The notes under the pieces are model-generated. The model was given only the letters and a program-made list of their open reading frames with translations, had not been told where the DNA came from and made no database searches. Position numbers and translations under genes: made by a program. 64,000 bases of DNA. Origin: Ctena decussata. Lineage: Eukaryota > Mollusca > Bivalvia > Lucinida > Lucinidae. Below, one piece after another: positions 13,101-25,100 of this stretch. The DNA lies in NCBI GenBank assembly GCA_963989385.1, contig OZ022515.1:7410803-7474802 (forward strand), read 5' to 3'. Within the stretch, counting starts at the first letter, position 1. Each line of letters starts with the position of its first letter.

Positions 13101-16100
13101 GCAACAGAGTACCGTTTAGTAAACGCCGCGTTGCCCTTCTAGAATGGGCGTTTACCTTTAAAACATCCTTTTATTATGTTACAAACCACCTGGAGGCAAA
13201 ACAACATTCCTACCATTAAGGTTTAAGGAAAGTCTGTTTTGATTTGTTCTTTTTCATAACCTTGCAAGGTAGTTAGGACCTCACGGATTGCTTTGACACT
13301 ACCCCGTTTACCTGGTTCTTTTCACAGCTGAGTCGATCCCTGTCCACTATTTTATTTTGTCTGTCACCTCTTCATATATCTAACTATTTTCCTTTTTACT
13401 TTTACTTTTTACAATCGGCTTTGTTTAATCACAAGAATTTGAGATGTGGCCAAATCATCTTAATTTCCGTTTTCGAAAATGGAAATTAAGATGATTTGGC
13501 CACATCTCAAATTCTTATGATTAAACAAGGTCCGGAGCTCGTCATTTTCTGCAGTTGTCGCTTGAATATTCTGTGAACATCCTTGACGATACATATGAGG
13601 CTTGCTTAATTTAAGGGTATCTGTTAGGAATCAATTTTTACTATCTCATCAGTTTCTCACGCTTTTCTTTACCTTGGTCATTTAAAGAAACTTTGAAATG
13701 CCAATCACAACAAACGCAGTTTTATATTAGGTTCGAGTCCCCGCTCCAACAGTCTGTCGGATGGGCCTTTAAAACCACGGTACTTTTCCCGCATGACCTA
13801 TGTGTTGGTGGAGCGTTAAACCCGTTTACACTCACTCACTCATTCATTTTCCTACATATGAGTTGGGTTTGTGCACCATTTCCCGTTTGCTTTGTATGAC
13901 GTTGAAGTGTGTGCAGATTTGTCTGAAGTTACGTGCAATACTATATCCCATAATTAATATAACGGTAATTATATATATAAAATGGGATACCTTAAATAAC
14001 CAACATAATTGTCCTACAATGGAACAGCCTGATTCATATTGCAGTAATGCGTCAAAACGATGCAGAATGAACGGCATAGTTTACAGTATAGACGCTGATC
14101 AGACTGCTCTTTAAGCAGCAGTTTGATCTGGGTCCGTACCGTATACTAGGACCTTTCTGCGCCAATACGTAGAATGTTTACGGTATAAGTATATGTGTAG
14201 CACTACAGACGATAAGAAAAGTTTCCTACAAATATTATCTTATGTTTTAGTTGTGACAGCTTCTACAGCACCAGCAACTGCAACACGTAAGTTTTATAAT
14301 TAGTTAAATTTCAACATCTAAGTTTGATAATTTCTTAGACAGCAATACGGAAGTTTTGATTTTAACATTTTTTTTTTGATACCACTACTTACTTCATCAC
14401 ATATTATCATTTACTCACACTCCGACACACATGTTTTATCATTTCTATATACTGCGGGACGCAAGTGTTAACAATTTTACGTACTAACGCCATTTTTGTT
14501 CACTCCGGGCGCTGTTCGTTTAAGCTTTGTCCACAAAACTGGATAATTTCCATATGCCCATGCACCAAATATTTGATGCAATCGTTTTCTCCAGCGAGAA
14601 TGCATAATGCGTTTTAAATCAATTCATTTTCCGTCAGAATTATACCCGTTGAAACTGTCCAGACTGATTTAGCTGTATCTTTATTTATTTCTAAACCTGG
14701 TATTTTAAAAAAATATTCAATCGCTTAATGAATGTTTAAATGACTAAGTTGAAACTCTTTATTCATATTCATTTTATTCCAGTAATATGTTTATCAGCTG
14801 TTTTTTTTTTTCTTTTTTTTTGTTTTGTTTTGTTTTATAAACAGAAACAGGATTTCTGTCAAACCATTTCACTGTATTTCCAAACTTCTACTGTCAGGTA
14901 TTCACAATTATCTCAGTATGGCTGAAATACTGTTGAAAGCGTCCTAGGATAGCAAGATATTCATCTTTCATACCTGGTATTCATTTTTATAGTTTCTTTT
15001 GTTTACAAATATTGATCCCAATATGTTTCATGTAGGGAGGTTTTATCTAGTTTGGTTACAGAATGAAAATATTGCTGAACAAGAACAAGAAGAACTTGTG
15101 TTTCCAAAATGTTACTTTATATACTTTTTTCACCAGTTCAACATATTTGTCCTAGTTGATTTCCTATACAGATACTTTGTAATTGTTTTATTTCATAAGT
15201 CTTAGCACTCCCCAAAGTGTATCCTAGCTACAGTTGAATGTCTTTATTGTCAAATAGCCCTTCATTTACTACTGGAATTAACTCAAGGGGCATAGTTAAA
15301 GGCTTCCAGGAGAGCTAGATGCAAAGAATACTGCAATGAAGTGGTTTTGCGACCAAATAAATTTGCATATACTATACTGAAAAGTGCTGAAATGGTGCCA
15401 CATAGTTAACGCATGATGTACATGAACATGGAAGTAAATTGCGTCCAAGATTGGCATTCCAATAAAACATATTCAAATATGTTATGTTTATAAAAAAACA
15501 GATAAATTTTTTCACATACAATTAGATATTTTTGTTCATATTTTTTAAATATTGTCCCAGTCAAATTTCTATGAAGGGGCTGTTACTAACTTCAAATAAT
15601 ATACGTAGTGACTTGTAAACAACAAACAGGTTTCATTTCAAACCATTCCACTGTGTTTCTTAGATGTAACTATGTATGCCTCTTGTCTCATTCATTTTGA
15701 AATAGTAGTTCCAGAAGATGTAGTTTTAGAGAATCCATATCTTGGTTCATTGTATACATGAACCAAAAAAGTAGTTGATTTGAATACAACCATTGTTTGT
15801 TTCCAACCATTTTACTGTTTCCATTATGTTACTAATTGAGCCGCGACAAGTTGCTTGTGCGCCCATCGAAGCCTCAGATCACCCCGGGCATACGCACCAT
15901 CTGATCAGAGACCTCGCTTTCGGAATGGAGATAGCCTAGACTCTTTGCTGCCATTAAAGCGCACAGCGAAAACTCTGACCAGACTGGGCGGATGCTCAGG
16001 CTGACCTGAGTGTTCCCTGGGCGTACATGTCACTTTGTTGGTTTAGTCTTGTCGTGGCTCCTATAAACTTTATTTTTTAAAATATCGGTTCGAATTCATT

Positions 16101-19100
16101 TCTTATTGAGGAGCCGCTATCTATTTCATTACATAACAAAAGTGATTTTGAAACAGAAACAAACAGTAAGCTTGTTATGTTTCATTACGATAATGATTTT
16201 GAAACAGAAATAAAATTTGTTTTGCATCAATCCTTTTGCAGATAAAAATGAGATTAACTGCTGAATTGATTTTAGGATTCAAAAAGTTTGCGAATGAAAT
16301 TCAAACCGTTTTGCGGGACATCAGTTACTGCTCTGAGTCAACCTTTTATATTTTAAATAATAATAAAATTATAATAAGAATGTAAGAGCTAATTATTTTA
16401 TAGAAGATATATCACCTACTCTGGAATATAATTATGTAAAATTTCATGATATGAAAAATATGTCAGTTTTGCGCTCAGCCGTCGATATTGGGTTGGGTAT
16501 GTGCACAATGGCTGCGGTTTGACACATCTGGGGCCATATTTATAAAACAACTTAAGTGGTTGCTATGCTGTCGCTAAGGCTGATTTTCTATAAAGGAGAT
16601 TCCCTACAACTATGAAATTTGCTCTGGAGGAACAGTCTGAATAAGACTGTTCCTCCAGAGCAAATTTCATAGTTGTAGGGAATGTCCAAGATAGAAGTTT
16701 AGCCTTAGCAAGAGCATAGCAACGACTTAAGTCGTTTGATAAATACGGCCCCTGAGGTTTAGATGTGTGTGTCTGAGCTTATGTGCAAGACAATGTCTGA
16801 TTAACTATGTATTTTGTGTAAGAAAAAGATCAGTGTTTGGAGGTCAGTTGTAAAGTAGATTTTATCACGAACGCAGAGTGCGAGTGATATATCTACTTAC
16901 AACTGACCGACAAACAGTGCTTTATTACTCAACAACTCAATGCTAGAACTGAACTATTTCGATTCTAATGCTCAAAAAACGCTGAAAAAGTATTCTTTCC
17001 GTTCAATCTTTTCCAACCTTCATGCCAGCGCGTTCATGCTCCCGCTAATATTCTTATCTGTATCTAAGATAAATGTATGTTTTTATGGCGATTTTAGAAG
17101 GTGCAAGAGACGTCACACCGTCTAACGTTTCAACACATCACAAAATTATAATGTCAGATATTGCCAGTGACGTCAGCAATTAGACTCAGGCGCTCCGAAA
17201 CAGTGAATTGTTGCAGAATAAATCACGGAACGTTTCATTGCTTCTGCAGGCGCACTGTGTTAGAATTTTATATATTTCTGCATATCATGAGAATTGTTTT
17301 CTACGAATATTCTATATGTTTTAGTTGTGACAGCTTCTACAGCACCAGCAACTGCAACTGCACCAGCAACTGCAACACGTAAGTTTTATAATTACTTCAA
17401 ACTTCAACACCTAAGATTTATCAATATCAACAGCAGTACGGACGTTTATTTATTCACTCGTTTGTTACATAAATAAAACTTTCGCTACGTACATATTAAC
17501 ATTATTCAAACTTCAACGCTTAAGTTTTATCATTTCTATATACTACAAACGGTGTGTTCTAACATAATCATGTATTAAGCATGCAGTTTGTTTTTACTGC
17601 GGCACCAATGATCTTATGCTTCAGTTGCTATCTTTATTTCAAACTAGATAAAATCCATAACTCTATGTGCTTAATGATCCGTGGCATACGAAAACCAACA
17701 AAGCGACATGAACACCCAGTAGAGACTCAGATCAGCCTGGGCATCCGCCTAGTCTGATCAGAGTCTTATCTGTACACTTGAAGGATAGCTTAGGGTATAA
17801 GCTACCAGCATGCGGACAGCGAAGACTGATTAGACTTGGCGGAATACCAGGCTGGTCTGAGACTTCGCTGGGCGCAAATGCCACTTTGTTTGTTTCTTTT
17901 GCCGCGGCTCAAACATAAGAGATTATGACGAGCTATCGTTTACCTTCTGCGAGCATGCAGTGTTCACAACCGAACGCCGTTAGTGATTGCTGGGTTTCCC
18001 CTCAAGATGGGCGTACACCTATAGAATAGCTGTTACCGGTATGTCTGTTGCACACCGCCCGGATGAACTGCTACATTCCTATCGTTAAGCTACTTTTAAA
18101 AGCTTTTAATATAAACGTTACCATACAGAATTTAGTGCCTATATACATTTTTGTACACGCGTGTTTCTATATTTAACTTCTTCAGTGTCGCTAATTTCCA
18201 ACAGTATGAAATCAAAATGATGATTGGCAAGTCTCGGCAGGTAAAGAGCAGCTCTCACTGAGCCACACTTTCTGACGCATCCCGCGAGATACACTAATTG
18301 CACACGTCACGTGAGAGTCGCCTACGTTTTAACTTGCGAGCGCGCGCATCCGCCACCGAGCCACCTCAAAACGAGACAGAGAAGGGCACCAGGAAGGAGA
18401 TGACCGGTACAGCAAGAATCTAAACTACGCCGATATAATGCAAAGGAATGGAAGCCAAACTCCGCTAAGATTCATGGCACTATGGGAAGCTTGTCTTAGT
18501 TTTATAATGTTAAAATGTTACCTCAATGCCATTTCAATTTCATGCATGTGGGTTGGATGTGTCCACAATATCTGCAATTTTACATGTTTGAGAAGTTTAC
18601 GTGTGTGCCAGTCTATCTGAGTTTATTTGATGTTTTTTGTTTCTTGTTGTTTGTTTCTGTAATGCTAGCATTACATATGTTTAGATTAATTTTCTTAGAA
18701 ATTATCTTATATTTTAGTTGTGACAATTTCAACAGCACCAGCAACTGCAACGCGTAAGATTTAAAGTTACTTCGTACTTCAACACCTAAGTTTTATCAAT
18801 TCAATTACGAAAGCAATGCGGAATTTTTTATAGTAAACACTATTTTAGCTGGCTTGTACAAAAGTACAGGGAACTATTGTTGTCACCCTGATGTAGGCGT
18901 TGGCGTCACACTAAAAGGTTTAATGTCAAAGTTTTTTTCTTTTAAACTTTCAAATCTCAATAACCACTTCTCAGAACTGTTGATATTTGGAATATACTAA
19001 TATCATAGCATATTCTTCTATTCTGTAAGATCAAACCCCTGGGTGAGGTCCTGGGGTGGGGTATAGGAATAAAAAATAGGTGACGCTCATTTTGAAGTTT

Positions 19101-22100
19101 TTCGACAAAGTTTTTTAAGCATTCATAACTAAGCAACCACTGACAAGAACCCTTACGTATTTGGAACATAGTCATATCATAACATAACCTTTCAACACAT
19201 AACACTATACTCCAGGGTCAGACCCTGGGGTTGGTATTAGGGGTCAAAAATTAGGTCACACTCACTTTAAAGTTTTACATTTAAGGTTATCTCCTTTTCA
19301 GATAAATGGATTCTTTGGATATTAAATTTTGCACTGTAGTTAGATATTGGCCCCCACCCCACTCAGTTTATGTTAAGGTCATGGACTTGGATATGGGGTT
19401 TTATCAAAGTAATCTGATAGCATACTGTTCCAAAGTGCTTGGGATAGATTTAGTTAATACTTGAACTGATGTTAGATACTGGCTTGAGTTTTCCTATTAC
19501 AAAACCTCACCTCAGTGGGTGAACCTGAAGTCAAGGTCATTAATATAGAATTTTATCTTAAAGCTTTTGTCTAAAAAAATTGACAAGACAAGTTTGATCT
19601 GGCCATGTTCATCTAAAACTAGACAACACCCAAGTCTATTTTGTCATATGCCGTCGCTGTTATTCAGTGGATAACGTCGTGCCATAAAAATCGTATGACA
19701 ACAGGAATAATGACACTTTGGCGCGTACAAATAACGTCATTGACAACGTCCATGTCAGCAATGAGTTTTCTTAAGGAAACAATGATCAGATTGAAGAATC
19801 TTACAGTCCTGGTCATTTCATATGAAATGTATGAAACTCGCCGAAAGCTGGTTATTCAGTGGATAACGTTTGATGTTGGGGATAGGGTTTTGGATCTGAT
19901 TCAGTCAGTTCCTGAAGTGTAGTTACTCTTTAAATTTTCATAAATTTCATATGAAATAACCACTCGTGTAAGATCCGCTATGTGCTAAATACAAGGGGAT
20001 ATCACGAACTGGCGTTTACCTCTGGGATGCATGCTGGATTCCCAACAGAGCACCCTGTAGTGACAGCTGCGTTTCAAGTACGAACATACACCTATAAAAC
20101 GGGTGTAAAGTATGTTACACACTGCTGGGGGGATATGCAATATTTCTATCACCAAGGTAGTATATTGGATTTTGCCATTAATGTTTAAGTAAGTAAAAAG
20201 TATGCAAAGACCAGGAACTGAAACAATCAAAATCCAAATCCAGCCCTCAAACCATAGTTGGAAACAACTAAGATTACAAATAATCAAGATACAGAGAACA
20301 TATGGCCAACCGAGTGAGCAGCTTGTTCCCAAAAGGTGGCCACTCCGCAACCCAAACCGAACCAAAAATAATAATAACATACATAAGGTAAAACATCACA
20401 GAAACTCTGACACCAAAAACAGGCAACAAAGAACCACAACAGAACTACCGCCTTGGAACGGTCAGTAATGAATTACTGGGGGGCTTAAATCGATTTTACA
20501 GGCCCAACTTCACCCTCAGTTTCTGAAGTGGTACAAAACATTTAGTTGGTTGTTCGGTTCGCATGATAACCCTATAACTCGTCAATGAATCATCACGGTA
20601 AACACATAAATCAAATTTCAACACCTTGAAGAAGCAAAGACGAGGACTCAACAGATACAACGGGCCGTCTGACAGGTGGAGATCCCTGTCCTGCCAAACA
20701 ACCCCACTGGAAATCTGAAGCAAAAGAAGGTCACCAGTTGAGCCCCGGTGGACCAAGCAACAGACAAAAAGGCTCCGGTCCCAACCAACTAAAATATATA
20801 GCTTTAGGTCGGGGCCATCATAGAGTCTGACGACCGATCCCCCGGTGTGCAATTAAAGAGTGCAGCAAAGCTATCAACCGTGATTGGGTTAATCACTAAG
20901 CATGCATACTGTCGCATAACATTTAAATTATAGCCAATACGTTTGTGACGTATGTGTTAGTTTAACTTAATTTCTTGATCCATCTTTTTAAGATTTAAAA
21001 AATCCATTTTATTTCGCTAGTTGGTCGCTCTGTTCTTTAATTCTGCCATTTTATGAAGCTTTAGAATATAAAACTAATGCCAATTTAACTTTATACATGT
21101 GGATTTGATGTGTGTACAATGTCAGCAAATGACATGTCTGGGGTTTAAGCGAATGCAAATCTATCTGAGTTTATGACTTTTTCGTATGTTTTTTTGCTGT
21201 TTGTTTCTGTATAGCACTACATATGATAAGAATTATTTTCCAAAGAACTATTCTCTTGATATTTTAGCTGTGACAGCTTCTACAGCACCAGCAACTGCAA
21301 CACGTAAGTATTATAATGTCTTCAACTTTCAGCACAATAACTTCCTACTTCAACACCAAAGTGTTGTCATTACTTCGCACAGCAATATGGACGTTTTATT
21401 ATTACCACGTTTTATTATAACTGTTTCCTTACGTATGGGGTATCTTTATTCCGTCCGCAACACATAAGTTTTATTTTTATTTCATTTCTCAGGAAGGCCT
21501 GCTTATGCCTTACGTAGGTCATTTCACTGGATAGATGAATATTCCTGTTGTAATACCCACTGCTATGGACCTATGGTAGCCAAATATGACAACGGGAGAT
21601 GACGATAATAAAGGTTTTATTTAAAGATCACCACTTCAGTCAGTACCATCAGCCAACATCATGGTCTAAAATAAGTGTATATATTGGTTCAGATTTGTCA
21701 GAGCGGTAGTGCAATATTTGAGAGAACCTCCGGTTTTGAGCCTTCGTCTGAAACAATTGCTCCGAGGTATTTGGGGCTTGCAACTGTTACAAGCTCTGTC
21801 CTTCAACCTTGATCTCACTCTGGATGCCATATGCACTGTTTGTCATAAGCTTGGTCTTCTCAGCACATCTCTCCATTTTATACCTTGTGCAGTTTTTTTA
21901 GACTTACAACTACGGCCTCTAGTTCCTGCTATTCATCAGCATAAGCATCATAGTTCTGCCGCCTATGCTAATCATTCCACCATGTTCATCCAGAACATCA
22001 GACATAATGTTTTCGAGAAAGCTTGTGAAGAGGGCGGATGACAGAAGATATCCTTGCCTAACTTCAAGTGTTGTTTTGAACCACTCTTCTCTGCTGCCAT

Positions 22101-25100
22101 TCATCTGGACTGCACTTATACCTTGTAATAGAGGTGCTTAATGGTGCGAACTAGATTTGCATTGATATTTTCCTTCCGCAGGGTTGCCCATGAAGCTGTA
22201 TGCCATCACCTGTCAAATGTTGTTGTTTTTTATATCTACGAAGACACGGTACAGATTCTGCTGACGTTGAGGGTACTTTTCACATAGGATTCTGAAGTTG
22301 CAGATCGGTTCTGTGGTGCTTCTTCCGGATCTGAACAGAGCCTGTTCTTCTGCGATGACCTCTTCAGCCTGGGGGTTGGGCCTGTTCAAGATGAATTTCA
22401 ACAAGACTTTACTCGGATGACTGATGCGGCTGATGGTTCTGATGTTCTGGCAGATCTATAGGTTGCCCTTAATAGGGAGTACAATAATCAGCGACTGAGT
22501 CCATGGGGTCAGCCATTCTGCTGTTCTCCAGATTTAAGTACAGATCTTTGTCAATCTCATCTTTCATGATCTCCCTTGCTTGAACAAGGGTTGATGGTAT
22601 ATTATTATCTCCGTCGGACCTTATGGACTGAAATATTGATGATTATAATAAAACAATGACTGAAACACTGATTATTCCTATTCAGTAAAGACAAAAAAAC
22701 ACTGATAATAGAGAGTTCCCAAAAACCATGCCTACTTTAAATAGGTATACATCCTTCCGTTTACTGTAAGGTAAAATCACGGACTTATGTGAGAATTAAA
22801 CACATGCGAGTTTGGTTGTGAGACTATATGTCATGTGCTAAGTGGCGGTTGCATTGGCCAGTTATACACCATCAGGTGACTTTGAGTGACATTCAGGGTG
22901 TGGGTCGGAACTGTGTATTATAATAAAAGAATGACTGAAATACTGATTATTCTACTTCACCAATAACTGAGAAACTGGTTATTATGTTGAAGCAATGACT
23001 GAAGAACTATTTATTTGGCTTAAAAATGACTGAGATACTAATGATTGTGATAAAACATTCAACGGCAAGCCTGGTGATGCCAAACAGTGACCCTCGTGAC
23101 GGATTTTTCTATCCACACCCCACACCCATGATAGATACTTAATATTATTCTAATTGGGCAATGACTGTGATACTGAAGATAATGATAAATACACATTATT
23201 ATAATAGTAACTTAATCTGGGGTACTGTACCACGTCGAGTTGATGAGCCCATACCATCGGATCACCCGAGACACTTGCGTCGATGGTGATCCGATGGTAT
23301 GAGCTCATCTACGAGACGTGCGACAGTGCGCTAGATCAAGTTACTATTATAATAATTTGTTTATTATATACCTATCATAACAATCAACAATTCATTTTTG
23401 CCAGCGCTAATGCATCGACGCGGATTCGAACCAGCGCGACAGAGGTTTGCAGCCAGTCGTGAAACAAAGGCTACTGACCTTTTGAGGTGTTGTTGACGTT
23501 ACGTCACTAGTCCCGTTATCAGGTTCTCATTTCTACAATGCACATTAAAAATGAAGCGTCTGATGCTGGAACTCAGACATAGCCTCATTTTAAGGGATAG
23601 TGATACGGATTCAGAAAACGACAGTTTGATACAGCGTTCGGTATAGTATGACCAGAAAACAGGCTGTTCAAAGGATGTATCATTGACAGGTATATAATAA
23701 AATATATAAGTTTTATCAGCACTGCTATCAGGATCATTATTACCGCCAAAAGATTAACCATAAGTAAGGTAACCACCATAGTATTTATTGTAATCTGTAG
23801 TTTATCATAAGCACCCTCGTTGTTAATTTTAGCTCCATCCTAATTTCTGTTATCATCATCGTACGTTTTCACACTGCAATTGTACCCATTACACCGTACT
23901 ATCATCACAACCGTTAATTTTAACATCATCAACGTCATCATCATCATTACCATTCTAAAAAGCACCACAAGTATTAGTACAAGATCACAATCATAATAAG
24001 GTTTGAAAAATGGACACAAGGATTACACCAACAAAAACAACAAAAAAAAACAGGTTCGGCTTAATAGAGTTTGTTCCTGCCAGTAATAAAACGTGCAACA
24101 TCTGCTACACAGACGACACCCCCTTCCCAAGCACCAGCGTTAGTTAAACTCTATATTTAATGACTCCAAATGATACCGGTGATCCCAAATGAGCAGAAAT
24201 GATTTAACCCATTCCATTCGGGATACCCCTTTAGGGGTATCTAGGCAAACAGTTTGGATCCAGATCAGGCCCCACAAACATAGGGCCTGATCTGAGATCC
24301 AAACTGTTTGCTGCCTAGAAATCATTTCTACAAGAGTTGGTTAGACCAATATTGTCAAATATTCTTGATTTTCGATGCAGACGACAATTTCAGCAGACGA
24401 CAAAAATACCCAGAATGCAATGGGATAACTTGCGTTGTGATTAGTATGGGGAGACGTTTTACGGCTGACACTTAGCACTTAAAATCAGCTGCAACGAAGT
24501 TAAGTGAGCCGCGACACGAGAAAACCAACAATGTGGTTGTGCGCCCAGCGCAGACACAGATCAGCCTGGGTGTCCGCCCAGTCCGATCAGACTCTTCGCT
24601 TAGGGCTTGAAGGGTAGCTTAGGGTCTAAGCTTCTGCGCTGGCCGCACAACCACATTGTTGGTTTGTCGTGTTGCGGCTCCAGTAAGTTCTGCAAAGTAT
24701 ACAGGTACAACGAGTGTATAACTGACCAGTCTAACTGTGTCAGAGTTTTTAGCCTGGTTGTTGTGTGCCGGCTTCAAAATCTTGGGGTCGTGAGAGAACA
24801 ACATTTTCTTTACAGATTTTTCTCCTCCAACGACTATGTGAAGGCTTTGCTCCCCAAGGAGCAAATTCTTTACTCTATGAGTAGACCACATCTTAAAAGC
24901 CCTTAGTAGTCCAGGAAAGCAAAAAGGGACTCACATATTTTTTCCCATTGTAAAAATATGGTGAAAAAATATGGACATTAAATGAACTTGAACACAAAAT
25001 TAAACTGCATCATACAGTGTATACCCGAGCGCACGTGTAGTGATACGGAAGTGGGAAATAGAAACATGAAACCAGTATTTCCAACTTTAAATACATAATA

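Larger units (their letters stand above)
10883..14250 (+). other. Intron between module 1 and microexon 4
   Basis: Holds a foldback copy (11084-11321), a cassette tail remnant near 11500-11575 (GTAAGTTTTATC followed by ATTTTATCATTACTA), a distal cassette piece near 13060-13170, a hairpin at 13419-13529 and a SINE at 13731-13850. 11600-13000 shows nothing I recognise. Confidence 0.45.
14287..17324 (+). other. Intron
   Basis: Cassette downstream half to about 14600. Three loose copies of TTTCAAACCATTYCACTG occur near 14858, 15634 and 15807. It also holds a foldback (15837-16060) and a hairpin element (16531-16752). 16760-17240 is unrecognised. Confidence 0.4.
17240..18130 (+). repeat. Cassette copy 5
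   Basis: Carries microexon 17325-17378; after it GTAAGTTTTATAATTACTTC, AACTTCAACACCTAAG and later ATTTCTATATACTAC match the other copies. The distal part (GAGCATGCAGTGTTCACAAC near 17950) matches 5565, 13090 and 20030. A foldback inserted within it. Confidence 0.6.
18754..21267 (+). other. Intron
   Basis: Cassette text at 18754-18840, a tandem-core element (18843-19620), a dispersed repeat (19648-19975), a distal cassette piece (20000-20130), a retroposon-like segment (20185-20850), then cassette upstream text from about 20990. Confidence 0.45.

Noticed and set aside
13844..14114. Overlapping 77-104-codon open frames near 13.8-14.1 kb
   Set aside because: They run across a SINE tail and AT-rich intron and ignore the splice borders of the adjacent microexon.
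20496..20852. 118-codon open frame on the - strand as a gene
   Set aside because: No recognisable domain or splice context, and it lies in a segment ending in a retroposon-like tail.
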